From Sporofaciens musculi (GTDB lineage: Bacteria > Bacillota > Clostridia > Lachnospirales > Lachnospiraceae): a stretch of 64,000 nt of DNA. The stretch is from NCBI RefSeq assembly GCF_009830285.1, contig NZ_WUQX01000001.1, positions 1-64,000 on the forward strand, read 5' to 3'. The notes under the pieces were generated by a model that saw nothing but the letters and a program-made list of their open reading frames with translations, ran no database searches and was not told the DNA's origin. Positions 9,495 to 18,797 of this stretch are shown piece after piece. The position numbers and the translations under genes are program-made. The stretch's first letter is position 1; every line of letters begins with the position of its first letter.

Positions 9495-10940
9495 TTAATG
9501 CTGCTCTAACGCAATCAGATTCACTTTCATGATCTCTGTAATTCTTATTCCAAAGTTGTCTTCCACAACTACAACATCACCCTTTGCAATGCACTGACCA
9601 TTGACATATAAGTCTACCTGCTCGCCCGCCAGTTTGTCCAGAACTACCAGGGAACCTTTTGTAAAGTCAAGTATATCCTTCACCAGCTTCTTTGTCCTGC
9701 CAATCTCAACGGAAACCTCCAGAGGCACGCTCATGATCAGTTCCATGTTTTCTTCCTGTTCGCCCTCCAGTACGATTCCGGTATCCGCCTTCAAATTTGG
9801 CTGCATTGGAGGCTGTACATGGATCATCTTCGGCTCAGGCGGCGCTGCCACCGGCTTGGGCGCACTATTCTGCTCCTGCATCTGCTGCTGCATCTGCTGC
9901 ATCTGCTGCATCATCTGCTGCATCATCTGCATCTGCATCATAGAAACATCGGGACTCACCATGGGCTGTGCTGCCCCCTGCATCATCGGCATCATCGCAG
10001 GCTGTGCTGCTGCACCTGCCGTCGGTTCAGCTACGGGCGCTGCCGCAGCCTGTGCTGGAACTGGCGCCGGTTCTGGCGCTGCCGCTGGTGTCGGTGCGGG
10101 CTCTGCTGCTACTGGTGTCGGCGCAGAAGCTGGCTCTGGCGTTGGTGCTGGCGCCGGTTCTGGGTCTGGCTCTCCGCCTACCATACCTGCAAGCATTCTC
10201 TCAATTTCCTCCTGAGACATCTTGCCCCCCGAAGCCTCTGCTGCCGGTTCGCTCGCTGCCGGCGCTGGTTCCGGTACTGGCGCTGGCGTCGGCGCTTCTG
10301 CCTGCGGTACGCTTTCCTGTCCGCCTGGAACATAAGGAATAATATCCTCCGGCGGAAGGAAACCTTCCACCAGTCCCTTTGCCAGTGCAATCGGCATAAC
10401 ATTAAAGAATTCGCTCTCCAACTTATCTGCAATCTTCAAAGTGAATCCAATTAATACCTTTGGTTCTTCATCTATAAAATATTTATCTATAAACTGCTGC
10501 TCATTCTCCACCTCAAAAGAAATTGGCGTGGAGATATCTACTACTCTACCTAAGAATTCAGACAACGCTGTCGCAGATGCCCCCATCATCTGGTTCATGA
10601 CCTCACAGACTGCACTGATGTTGATCTCATCTAACTCAAAATCTTCATCCGCAATCTCCATCCCCATAGCCATCTCGACGATTACTTTAATATCATGCCT
10701 CTTAAGAAGCATAACATTCTGACCCTCCAGACCAGCAACATAAGTAATCTCGACACAGACTGCCGGATCAACCCTGTCTAATTCAAACTCTTCTTTTTTC
10801 ACGATGTTGACAATAGGTGTCGTTATATCTACCCTTGCACTCAGCATCGTGGAAACTGCTGTTGCCGACGCACCAAGGCTGATATTGAGTATCTCACCTA
10901 TCGCATCTATTTCCAGTTTACTAAAGCAATCTGAATTCAT
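9495..10940 (-). CDS. fliY: Flagellar switch protein FliY (CheC-like phosphatase plus FliN domain) with a very long low-complexity linker
   Basis: Switch complex component and CheY-P phosphatase of Firmicutes. Residues 1-195 are a CheC/FliY domain with two helical motifs (IDAIGEILNISLGASATAVS and INISAVCEVMNQMMGASATA). Residues about 395-481 are a FliN domain (VPLEVSVEIGRTKKLVKDIL ... NFGIRITEIMKVN). Between them lie about 190 residues of Pro/Ala/Glu repeats (about 210-320), then a Met/Gln tract (about 335-365). A short helix SQEEIERMLAGMV inside the linker resembles the FliM/FliN-type peptide. The linker accounts for most of the extra length compared with usual FliY. It follows flgC and precedes fliO. 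Confidence 0.9.
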   Translation of the reverse strand: MNSDCFSKLEIDAIGEILNISLGASATAVSTMLSARVDITTPIVNIVKKEEFELDRVDPAVCVEITYVAGLEGQNVMLLKRHDIKVIVEMAMGMEIADEDFELDEINISAVCEVMNQMMGASATALSEFLGRVVDISTPISFEVENEQQFIDKYFIDEEPKVLIGFTLKIADKLESEFFNVMPIALAKGLVEGFLPPEDIIPYVPGGQESVPQAEAPTPAPVPEPAPAASEPAAEASGGKMSQEEIERMLAGMVGGEPDPEPAPAPTPEPASAPTPVAAEPAPTPAAAPEPAPVPAQAAAAPVAEPTAGAAAQPAMMPMMQGAAQPMVSPDVSMMQMQMMQQMMQQMQQMQQQMQEQNSAPKPVAAPPEPKMIHVQPPMQPNLKADTGIVLEGEQEENMELIMSVPLEVSVEIGRTKKLVKDILDFTKGSLVVLDKLAGEQVDLYVNGQCIAKGDVVVVEDNFGIRITEIMKVNLIALEQH

Positions 10941-10979
10941 ATAAACCCTTCTCTCCTTCCGGGAAAATCACCCCTTTTT

Positions 10980-11419
10980 CTATTTGCCGATATCCAACGC
11001 TTTCTGCGCCATCAGCTTCATGGCATTAAAGGCCGTAATGTTTGCCTCATAGGCTCTCGTCGCAGACATACCGTCTATTGTCTCTTTTACAAGATCTACG
11101 TTCGGCATCATAACATAGCCTTCCTCATTTGCATCCGGGTGATCCGGATTATAAACAGGATTCAGGTCTCTCTGATCTTCCACAATCTCCGTTACTTTCA
11201 CTCCGCCCTTGGACGCAGTCCGGTTTAGGAGGCTGTTAAATTTGGTACGAAAAGAGGTGGTCGGTACCTCCTGCAAGACTACCATCTTTCGGCGGTAAGC
11301 TCCCCCGCTGGCCGTCCTGGTTGTCTCAGCATTGGAGATGTTCTCTGCTGCAATATCAAGCCGCTGCCTCTCTGCCGTCATCCCTGATGCACTTATATCA
11401 AATGAATTCAAAAAGACAT
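10980..11419 (-). CDS. flgC: Flagellar proximal rod protein FlgC, displaced, frameshift in the first codons
   Basis: FlgC is a proximal rod subunit. The protein shows NSFDISASGMTAERQRLDIA then AENISNAETTRT at the N-terminus and the C-terminal KETIDGMSATRAYEANITAF helix, as usual for about 145 residues. The natural start is probably the ATG at 11,417-11,419 behind AGGAGG, reading MSFLNSFDIS if a T5 run is really T6. As given, the frame stops after three codons and the clean frame starts at a TTG at 11,411. The gene lies between cheY and fliY, far from flgB and fliE (24.0-24.9 kb), where it is found in most Firmicutes. Confidence 0.88.
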
Positions 11420-11434
11420 ACTAACCTCCTTAAA

Positions 11435-11794
11435 CTAGCCAAGGATCTTCTTCACAGTTGATAAGACACGCTCCGGCTTAAATGGCTTTACAATAAAATC
11501 CTTTGCTCCTGACTTAATGGAATCCATAACCATGGTCTCCTGTCCCATAGCAGAGCACATAACAACCGTTGCTCCTGGATCCATCGCCTTGATCTCCTTT
11601 AATGTCTCAAGACCGTCTTTGTTCGGCATGGTAATATCCATGAATACAAGATCCGGCTTCTCAGCAGTATAAGCCTCCACCGCTTTTACACCGTCCTCTG
11701 CTTCAATCAGATCCGTATACCCTGCCTGTGACAGCGTATTTTTTAACATCATTCTCATAAACGCCGCATCATCCACTAATAAAATCTTTGCCAT
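11435..11794 (-). CDS. cheY: Chemotaxis response regulator CheY
   Basis: A stand-alone 119-residue receiver. The acidic pocket D8/D9, the phosphorylated D53 (LVFMDITMP), S81 and the conserved K103 (VKPF) are all present. Phospho-CheY acts on the FliM/FliY switch. Position between fliM and flgC inside the motility operon fits. CheA, its kinase, is not in the window. Confidence 0.93.
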   Translation of the reverse strand: MAKILLVDDAAFMRMMLKNTLSQAGYTDLIEAEDGVKAVEAYTAEKPDLVFMDITMPNKDGLETLKEIKAMDPGATVVMCSAMGQETMVMDSIKSGAKDFIVKPFKPERVLSTVKKILG

Positions 11795-11874
11795 TTCTTC
11801 TACCTCACTTTTGTTAATGTTATTGTTATCATTATAATTTATTTACTCAGATAATCCTTGGATTTATCTGGTAG

Positions 11875-12921
11875 TTATACTGCCACGTCTTCTTCCGCCT
11901 CTTCAAGCAACTTGTTCGGCTCAATCAGACGATCCTCAATCTTGACTGCTACATTCTTGTTATGTACGCCAAGCTGGCCATTGAACCATGGCTGGCCCTC
12001 GATATAGAGGGAAATCAGCGAATCCTGTGGTTTGTTCAGGTCGATGACGTCTCCCACATGGAGATTGTATACATCGTCCAGATTCAGCTTCGCTATGCCA
12101 AGCTGCGCCATAATATCCATCTTGGATTCTCTGATATTCTCCAGAATATCCTCCTTGGTGTTCCGAAGATGCGCCGCATCGATCTTCTTTGCCAGATGCT
12201 TCGTCTTATCAATGATTTCAAACATGTTGCTTAAAAGCGTGCCTGGCATACAGATATTCATACTTCCATCAATTCCGCCAAGGGATATGTGCAGCATGAT
12301 AATTACTACTGTCTCATCTACACTAATTCCCTGGAACATACTTGGTTTCTCTTCCACCCGCTCGAACTCAACATCCAGATTGATATAACCAGCCCAGACA
12401 TCTTTGGTAATCATAACCAAATACTTTATAATTTTTGCATAGAGGGCAAGCTCAATATCCGTATAAGTATAAGACATATCTACCGACATATCCATCCCCG
12501 TCCCTCCAAGCATACGGTCAATCATAGACGCCATCAGCAATGGACTAATATGCATCAGCATTGGAGGGTTACTGGACCGATCGGGCAAGTCTATATTAGC
12601 GATTGTGAGTACGTCCGACTCATTCAACGCATTTCCAAATTCGTAATAACGCTGCTCCTCAACCCCCATAACCTCAACTTCACTGGCAGCCCGGAACAGA
12701 CCATTGATCTGTGAAGCAGCTATCCTGGAGTAGTTATCGTAGATACTGCTGAGCATCTTCAGCTTATCCTTCGTATACTTCTTTGGACTGAAGAAGTCGT
12801 ACTTTTTGTACTCCTTCTCCTTTACTACCTCCTTCTTTTCCTCTACCACCTCATCCGCACCGGAATTCTGCATGGAATTCAGCAATGCGTCTATCTGACT
12901 TTGCGATAATACATCTGCCAT
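11875..12921 (-). CDS. fliM: Flagellar motor switch protein FliM
   Basis: A 348-residue switch protein. The N-terminal CheY-binding peptide is LSQSQIDALLNSM (residues 5-17). A CheC-like middle domain follows (SSIYDNYSRIAASQINGLFR; ALYAKIIKYLVMITKDVW), then a C-terminal FliN-type domain from about residue 250 (MDIMAQLGIAKLNLDDVYNL). It lies between motB and cheY. Intact, with about 80 nt to cheY. Confidence 0.94.
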   Translation of the reverse strand: MADVLSQSQIDALLNSMQNSGADEVVEEKKEVVKEKEYKKYDFFSPKKYTKDKLKMLSSIYDNYSRIAASQINGLFRAASEVEVMGVEEQRYYEFGNALNESDVLTIANIDLPDRSSNPPMLMHISPLLMASMIDRMLGGTGMDMSVDMSYTYTDIELALYAKIIKYLVMITKDVWAGYINLDVEFERVEEKPSMFQGISVDETVVIIMLHISLGGIDGSMNICMPGTLLSNMFEIIDKTKHLAKKIDAAHLRNTKEDILENIRESKMDIMAQLGIAKLNLDDVYNLHVGDVIDLNKPQDSLISLYIEGQPWFNGQLGVHNKNVAVKIEDRLIEPNKLLEEAEEDVAV

Positions 12922-12944
12922 CCTAAACTCCCACTTTCCTTACT

Positions 12945-13700
12945 TTACTCGGTTGTTCTGTTCATCATCTGATAATACTCTTCCAGAGAATGTTCTACTG
13001 CGTCAGACTTGGTGATCAGTAATTCAACCCTCCGGTTCTTCGCCCGATTCTCCGGCGTATCAAACGGTGCAACAGGCCTGAACTGTCCATATCCCATCGG
13101 AACAATCTTATCTGGCGTTACTTCCGTCCGCTGTTGGATGAATGCCGCAACCCTTGCCGCTCTCTCCGATGAAAGAACCCTGTCATTCTCCGGATTGTTC
13201 GGAATCACTGGGTCTGCCTGCGTCGTATGTCCCAACACCTGAATCTCCTTCACAGAGTCCTTGACTCCTGAGATAATCGACGCAAACTGCGCCAAAACAT
13301 CCATTCCCTCCTGTTTAATCACAGAACTGTCTCCGTCAAAGAATACATTATCCTGAAATGTGATAAAAGTATAGCCATCCCCTTTAAACAGCTCTACTTC
13401 GCTATTCATATTCGCTTCATCCACTGCGGCTTTCAGACTCTCATACAACTCGTCAAATGCCTCTGCCTCTACTGCTCCCGACACATCGTTGGGCGCGCCA
13501 GGGTCAGTCTCATCTGCAATCTGGGACAACTCCTCGGCTTCAGGGTTGAAGCTCTTAACAATCATAATCCATTTCGACTGGTCCAAAGTAGAGATGGAGT
13601 ATAGTAATACGAAGAAACATAACAGCAGAGTTACCAGGTCTCCATAGGTGTCCATCCAATTGGCGCCGCCACCGCCGCCGCCTTTGTTCCTCTTCTTCAT
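12945..13700 (-). CDS. motB: Flagellar stator protein MotB
   Basis: Peptidoglycan-anchored stator subunit. One membrane helix follows a basic N-terminus with a run of six glycines; the proton/ion-carrying aspartate is D21 in DLVTLLLCFFVLLYSIS. The C-terminal OmpA-like peptidoglycan-binding domain includes EIQVLGHTTQADP, SSERAARVAAFIQQR and GYGQFRPVAPFDTPENRAKN. It overlaps functionally with motA immediately upstream (12 nt gap). Intact, 251 residues. Confidence 0.93.
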   Translation of the reverse strand: MKKRNKGGGGGGANWMDTYGDLVTLLLCFFVLLYSISTLDQSKWIMIVKSFNPEAEELSQIADETDPGAPNDVSGAVEAEAFDELYESLKAAVDEANMNSEVELFKGDGYTFITFQDNVFFDGDSSVIKQEGMDVLAQFASIISGVKDSVKEIQVLGHTTQADPVIPNNPENDRVLSSERAARVAAFIQQRTEVTPDKIVPMGYGQFRPVAPFDTPENRAKNRRVELLITKSDAVEHSLEEYYQMMNRTTE

Positions 13701-13712
13701 AGCTCCCTCCTG

Positions 13713-14528
13713 TTATTCTTCTGCCTTTTTGCCCTTTGCAGCAACTGCATCCGGATCCAGAAGCTTCTGGCGCTCTTTCTGGGACACGAATGTAACCAGC
13801 TTCTCACGCAGGAACTTCGGATTGTCTCCCGCCTGAATTGCAAGGATTCCCTCAATCATAATCTGCTTATACAGTAATTCCTCGTCATTCCTTACTCTCA
13901 GTTTCTTAGCAATTGGTGAGAATATCAAGTGGGCAAGTATACATCCGTAGAATGTCGTAATCAACGCTGTTCCCATGGCAGGGCCAATGTCTCCCGCACC
14001 GCCTTCATCAAGATTCATACCCTTCAGCATGTTGACCAGTCCGACCAGCGTACCAATCATACCAAAAGCAGGCGCTTTCGCATCCAAAGTATCATAAATC
14101 CCGATACAGTCCTCATGTCTTGACAGCATGGCTTCCACGTCACTCTCCAGAAGGGTACGTACTTCTTCCGGTTCTGTTGCATCCACAATCAACATGATGC
14201 CTTGCTTGAAAAACATGTCATCAAGCTCATTCGCTTTCTCCTCCAACGCCAGCAGACCATTCTGTCTCGCAAGCTGAGCCATCTCAACCAGTATATCAAT
14301 CAATTCACCGATGTTATACTTCTTCCCCTGAAATAGCATCTTCGTATGCTTGGGAAGAGTCAGCAACATATTGAAGGGATAACATGCGATTCCCGCTGCA
14401 AGCGTACCTCCAATAACAATCGCGATACTGGGAAGGTCCCAGAAGTTTCCAAGCTTTGCCGGTCCGATACCTACGAATACGATCAGCACCGCACCGATAA
14501 CCACACCTAAAATACTAGTTATGTCCAC
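13713..14528 (-). CDS. motA: Flagellar stator protein MotA
   Basis: Stator ion-channel subunit of 271 residues with four membrane segments (about 5-22, 33-52, 155-175, 188-208). The cytoplasmic loop carries the charged residues that contact FliG, and the family block APAFGMIGTLVGLVNMLKGM is present. Paired with motB. The C-terminal tail is Lys/Ala rich. Intact. Confidence 0.93.
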   Translation of the reverse strand: MDITSILGVVIGAVLIVFVGIGPAKLGNFWDLPSIAIVIGGTLAAGIACYPFNMLLTLPKHTKMLFQGKKYNIGELIDILVEMAQLARQNGLLALEEKANELDDMFFKQGIMLIVDATEPEEVRTLLESDVEAMLSRHEDCIGIYDTLDAKAPAFGMIGTLVGLVNMLKGMNLDEGGAGDIGPAMGTALITTFYGCILAHLIFSPIAKKLRVRNDEELLYKQIMIEGILAIQAGDNPKFLREKLVTFVSQKERQKLLDPDAVAAKGKKAEE

Positions 14529-14561
14529 TTATCTTCACCACCCTATTCCTTAATTACTATA

Positions 14562-14759
14562 CTATCTATCTCCACGGTAGCAATGTATCTTACCATTGTA
14601 CTCAATTGTTTTCCTGATTATCTCTTCCGCACCTTCTTTTACGATGTAAAACTTGCCGTTAGTCATAAGGATCTTTGATTCCGGTATCAATTCCACAGAT
14701 TCTATATGCGCACAATTCAATACGATCTTTGTGTCATTTAATTTCGTCAGCATTATCAT
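14562..14759 (-). CDS. flbD: Flagellar protein FlbD
   Basis: A small conserved motility-operon protein of about 65 residues (MIMLTKLNDTKIVLNCAHIE ... ILMTNGKFYIVKEGAEEIIR). Function is unknown in detail. A longer frame begins at 14,819, but AGGA stands 6-7 nt before the ATG at 14,757-14,759 and the family starts with M-I-x-L-T-K-L, so the shorter start is chosen. It sits between flgE and motA, as in other Clostridia. Confidence 0.82.
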   Translation of the reverse strand: MIMLTKLNDTKIVLNCAHIESVELIPESKILMTNGKFYIVKEGAEEIIRKTIEYNGKIHCYRGDR

Positions 14760-14867
14760 ATCATAGTTCCTCATAAATTTCAAACATATCCCAGTATATG
14801 GTGAAGATGTATTCGCCATATACTGGAATATGCTGTCAAAATCACATCTATTACTTGCCGGCGGTTA

Positions 14868-16247
14868 TTAACGCTTCATATTAACAAGCTCCTGTAACAT
14901 TTCATCCGTTACTGTGATAATCTTTGAGTTGGCCTGGAACCCTCTCTGGGTTGTAATCATGTTGGAAAATTCATTCGCAAGGTCTACGTTTGCCATCTCA
15001 AGTGTTCCTCCTAAAAGCTTTCCAACCGGACCGCCGTTGGGTTTGATCGCCTCTACATCCCCGCAGTTTGGACCCACTGAGTAATAGTAACCGTCCTGCT
15101 TCTCAAGGCCGTTGGGGTTCTCTACGGAAACCAGGGCAATCTGTCCGACCGGAATAGTACGGTTGTTTCTGTCGGTTCCCATAATAGTTCCGTCTTCATT
15201 GATTCTCCAGCTCTGGATATCATACCGCTGACCTGTTTGTTCATCAATCGGAATACGAATGGCAGTCAATTCGTCCGCATACTCTGCCGCTACGCCTGGA
15301 ATCAAATCATTTCCCTGATTTCTTCCATCTTCTACTGGCTCAACAAAATCCACATTTGGCGTACCCACTGGACCATTACCATCATTCACAAACATCGCTC
15401 CATAAATTCCAGTACCCGCAGCGCCAATTGTTGTAGCAAATGTATCGCCAGCCTCTTTTGCTGTAATTGTAAGCGTTGCACTATTAAGATATCTTCCGAT
15501 ACGGTCCAGGCTGACATTGACTTTCGTGAAATCCAGTCCGTTACACTCTGGCACAAGTTTTCCATTTTCATCCAGCTTCTGCTTTGACACATATGTTACC
15601 CAGTCATTCACGGCATCTTCAAAATCATTTACCGAAGTAACGTTTGTGTCAACCTTTACACCAGCTATTGTAATCGTCCATTTTGTACCTGCCGCAGCAC
15701 CCTGAGCCGGCTTCTCCAGTTTAACAGGAACATCTTTAATCGTAACAGAGCTGGCTGACGCCGGTGTCTCCGGCGTTCCTGTTCCCTCAATCGGCGCATA
15801 TCCATACACATAACTTCCCTGATTATCTACCATATATCCATTGTTATCTACACGGAAGATGCCGACTCTTGACAAACTAAGTCCTGATGACTCCACGTTA
15901 TCAAACGCACCGTTTACCATATTACCTACCAGGAAGAAGCCTGTTCCGTCAATCATACAATCCAGATTGTTGGAGGAGGGCGCCGGGGCGCCGGTGTTAA
16001 ACTCCGTAGAGATTGATGATAACTTTGAACCGTAACCTACCTGAGAAGCGTTATGTCCTCCGGCTGCTCCCGCCAACTGGCTTCCGCCTGTACTGCTGAT
16101 AGAATTCGTATACATTCCGTCCTGAAAGTTATAGCTAAAAGACTTAAAACTCCATGTATTAACGTTCGCTATATTATTACCGATAACGTCCAATTTGGAC
16201 TGATGTGCCTTGAGTCCTGCAACTCCTGCAATCATTGATCTAACCAT
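14868..16247 (-). CDS. flgE: Flagellar hook protein FlgE
   Basis: A 459-residue hook subunit. N-terminal axial motif LDVIGNNIANVNTWSFKSFS (residues 19-38), then the DCMIDGTGFFLVGN block near residue 98, a variable middle domain (about 165-320), and a C-terminal axial helix EFSNMITTQRGFQANSKIIT. The segment GGTLEMANVDL precedes it. Exported by the type III apparatus to build the hook. Intact; 120 nt separates it from the TIGR02530 gene upstream. Confidence 0.93.
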   Translation of the reverse strand: MVRSMIAGVAGLKAHQSKLDVIGNNIANVNTWSFKSFSYNFQDGMYTNSISSTGGSQLAGAAGGHNASQVGYGSKLSSISTEFNTGAPAPSSNNLDCMIDGTGFFLVGNMVNGAFDNVESSGLSLSRVGIFRVDNNGYMVDNQGSYVYGYAPIEGTGTPETPASASSVTIKDVPVKLEKPAQGAAAGTKWTITIAGVKVDTNVTSVNDFEDAVNDWVTYVSKQKLDENGKLVPECNGLDFTKVNVSLDRIGRYLNSATLTITAKEAGDTFATTIGAAGTGIYGAMFVNDGNGPVGTPNVDFVEPVEDGRNQGNDLIPGVAAEYADELTAIRIPIDEQTGQRYDIQSWRINEDGTIMGTDRNNRTIPVGQIALVSVENPNGLEKQDGYYYSVGPNCGDVEAIKPNGGPVGKLLGGTLEMANVDLANEFSNMITTQRGFQANSKIITVTDEMLQELVNMKR

Positions 16248-16369
16248 TTGTTATACACCCTTTCTTTATTATATCCTGCGCGTCTTTGGGAAACCTATGG
16301 TATTCTCCATCGGCTCCACTGTGTATCTGCAAGTCATACAGATACGAAACCCCCATCAAATGGTCCGGC

Positions 16370-16786
16370 TTACATTAAGACCGCGCTGTCAATATTGGTA
16401 AATATATTTTCCCTCATCTCTGTTCCTGACATTGTTGTCACTACGACGTTATGTGGAACATTTACTATAAAAGCCCCGCTCTCGCCGATGATAACCACGT
16501 CTCTTGCACCTTTTTCCCTGGCTTTCGATACTGCCTGGTTCAAGTCCTTAAGGAGACCGTCTGTCATCTCGATTCCCCGCTCCCGGACTCTCTGTACCGC
16601 ATGTTTGGAGAACTGAACGGACTGAGCTTTGTCGGCTTCTTTCTGCAAAACGTCTGCGAACTGCACCTTAGTGACTGTATTCGCACCTGCACCTGTGATT
16701 CCCTGTGTCTGCAGCTGCGCTGACGCATGCTGCAGCTTAAGCGCTCCGGCATTGGTAATCTGGTTCATCTTACTCATCACTTGCAC
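16370..16786 (-). CDS. TIGR02530-family flagellar operon protein
   Basis: A 138-residue protein with the family core FSKHAVQRVRERGIEMTDGL (about 60-79) and GARDVVIIGESGAFIVNVPH near the end. Members are found only in Firmicute and related motility operons between flgD and flgE. Their role is not established; a part in hook assembly is a guess from position. The start could also be the second ATG three codons in. Intact. Confidence 0.85.
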   Translation of the reverse strand: MQVMSKMNQITNAGALKLQHASAQLQTQGITGAGANTVTKVQFADVLQKEADKAQSVQFSKHAVQRVRERGIEMTDGLLKDLNQAVSKAREKGARDVVIIGESGAFIVNVPHNVVVTTMSGTEMRENIFTNIDSAVLM

Positions 16787-16819
16787 CGCCTTTATCTCTA
16801 ATCCCCTTAATCCCCTTAA

Positions 16820-17389
16820 CTACTCTTTATCCTTATCACCTGTCGTATTGTCAGTATCCGTCTTATCGGTTCCTTCCGTCTTGTCTGTGTCATTTTTATC
16901 CTTGTCTTCATCCTTCACCGGAACTTCACCGATACCCATTACTTGTGACAACTCGTACTTTTTTCCGTCGATATATACTGCCGTAGCGCCAGTTAAATCT
17001 ACGCCTGTTACCGTTCCCTTCTTGGTTCCGGTTACTTCGCCCTCCTCATTCGTAATCGCAACGGTTACTTCTTTTCCGAGCAACCCTGTAGAATAGGTGG
17101 TCAAGGTTACCTGCGACAGATTGTTGGAAACGGTTGCAAAATTAGATACTGCCGACGTCACCTGAGTCATAGCATTCATGGTAGCCATCTGTGTCATCTG
17201 ATTCATCATTTCACTGTTACTCATCGGATTCATGGGATCCTGATATTGAAGCTGTGCCGCCATCAATTTCCAGAAATCATCCATGGTCATATCGCTCTTG
17301 TTAGATACCGCCGACGTCTGTGTAGCCTTCGACGCATCGTATTGATATTGGGCGGCATCGCTCTTTAATACATCTTCAACTCCTGCCAT
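16820..17389 (-). CDS. flgD: Flagellar hook assembly (capping) protein FlgD
   Basis: Hook cap scaffold of 189 residues. The N-terminal motif FWKLMAAQLQYQDPMNPMSN (about 35-54) is diagnostic. The conserved core extends to about 155 and ends at the SQVMGIGEVP segment. The last 30 residues are a Lys/Asp/Thr repeat-rich tail (KDEDKDKNDTDKTEGTDKTD) not typical of the family. It is placed between fliK and the TIGR02530 gene. Intact. Confidence 0.9.
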   Translation of the reverse strand: MAGVEDVLKSDAAQYQYDASKATQTSAVSNKSDMTMDDFWKLMAAQLQYQDPMNPMSNSEMMNQMTQMATMNAMTQVTSAVSNFATVSNNLSQVTLTTYSTGLLGKEVTVAITNEEGEVTGTKKGTVTGVDLTGATAVYIDGKKYELSQVMGIGEVPVKDEDKDKNDTDKTEGTDKTDTDNTTGDKDKE

Positions 17390-17403
17390 ATTCTTCTCCT
17401 TTC

Positions 17404-18645
17404 TTATCCAACCAATCCCAGACGCAGCTTCTGCAAAAATTGTTCTGCATCCTCACCGTCCTGGTTCTGATTTTTGTCTTTCTTCTCCTGCTTTGCGTTC
17501 TGGTCTGCCTGCTCATTTTCATCCCGTGTCTGATTCAGGTAGTCAGTCTCCTGCTTCTCCACAATAATGGTCGTCTCCCCGCCAAGATTCCGGTCAATGA
17601 TGTTGCCAATCTCACGCGCGTTCTGACTAAGTGCATCCATAGCACGCTTTTCTGAACAAACGATCGAGATTGTTGCCTGATTCCCTTCATACAGTACTTT
17701 TACAGCAATCTTTCCAAGATTTACAGGTTCAATATGAATCTCAAACTCCTTCACACCCTCCACAAGCTTGGAAAGCATTGTATCTGTAACCTTCTCTGGA
17801 AGTTCCTCTGGCTGCTCTACATAAACTCTGGCAATCGTCTCCGGCTTTTCCACCTCTGGCTGTGGGATCCTCTCCGCCTCTGGTCTTACTGCCGCCGCTG
17901 CCTGCTCCGGCGTAAACTGCTCTGACTGTACCTCCCCCTTTTCCTGGGGCTGTTCAGTTTTCACTGCCTCTTTTAAATTCGATGAGAAATCCTGGGGCTG
18001 CTGCTGTGTCTCAGACGCGTCTTGTGTCTGTACAACCGACATCGCTTCCGCCGCCTTCACCTCTGTTTTCCCTTGCATCTGCTCTGGACGAGTCTCAGCC
18101 TGCTTCGGTAAAACCGTCTCAACCCTTCCGGTTTCCGGCATCTGAACCTGCTGAGCTTCTGCCTCAGTCTGCACTTGAACCGCCTCTGTTTCTTTAGCGT
18201 CCGTCATCTGCATCATCAGTTCTTTGCCTTCAGCTTCAGTCTGCACCTGAACCGCCATCTCTGGCGTTGGGGCCGGGGCCTGTTCTCCCGTCTTCTGCTC
18301 AACAACAGCGAAGCCACAAGAGAGCCGTTGGCACATCTGCGCCGCAATCATTGCTTCCGCCTGACTGGTATCTGTCTCTTTGCTGTCTGTCTTATCCGTC
18401 TTGTCCTTAGACACTCCTTCTTGCTTCTGCTCGCCTGATGCCTCGGTCTTATCTGTCGCTGTATCCTGATCTTTATCCTTGGTTACTTCCTTACTATCCT
18501 GTTTCCCTTGTGCATCCTCATCCTTGCTCTGAAGCATCTTCCGGAAGTCATAGTCTCCAGATACATCCCCAGTCTGATTAGGCGCTTTCGTCTTTCCTGC
18601 AGCCTGAAATGCAATATCCATCGTCTTCATACTCAATTTCTCCAT
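17404..18645 (-). CDS. fliK: Flagellar hook-length control protein FliK
   Basis: Measures hook length and signals the FlhB switch. As usual for FliK, the first 280 residues are low complexity (Lys/Asp/Thr then Gln/Glu/Val rich). The C-terminal domain holds the conserved FEIHIEPVNLGKIAVKVLYE (about 293-312) and ATISIVCSEKRAMDAL. The end is rich in Asp/Gln/Lys. Length 413 is within the family range. It precedes flgD by 14 nt. Intact. Confidence 0.88.
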   Translation of the reverse strand: MEKLSMKTMDIAFQAAGKTKAPNQTGDVSGDYDFRKMLQSKDEDAQGKQDSKEVTKDKDQDTATDKTEASGEQKQEGVSKDKTDKTDSKETDTSQAEAMIAAQMCQRLSCGFAVVEQKTGEQAPAPTPEMAVQVQTEAEGKELMMQMTDAKETEAVQVQTEAEAQQVQMPETGRVETVLPKQAETRPEQMQGKTEVKAAEAMSVVQTQDASETQQQPQDFSSNLKEAVKTEQPQEKGEVQSEQFTPEQAAAAVRPEAERIPQPEVEKPETIARVYVEQPEELPEKVTDTMLSKLVEGVKEFEIHIEPVNLGKIAVKVLYEGNQATISIVCSEKRAMDALSQNAREIGNIIDRNLGGETTIIVEKQETDYLNQTRDENEQADQNAKQEKKDKNQNQDGEDAEQFLQKLRLGLVG

Positions 18646-18797
18646 GGGCTTCCTCCTCCTTTCTTAATAATATTGGTGTAACTCTTGACACTCTAATTTA
18701 CAGCCACGCCCTATAATATATGAGAGAATACTGTTTTTGTGTCTTCGTTACATTTATAGTAATCTGTCCGGAACAATATCCATCATCCCTGACAGGA

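Noticed and set aside
9900..9940. Tandem GCATCTGCTGCAT-like repeats as a CRISPR or satellite
   Set aside because: They are codon repeats of the Met/Gln tract within fliY, with no spacers.
9601..10454. Three long plus-strand frames opposite fliY (Cys/Ser/Gly- or His/Leu/Arg-rich)
   Set aside because: They mirror the repetitive Pro/Ala and Met/Gln linker; composition is absurd for real proteins.
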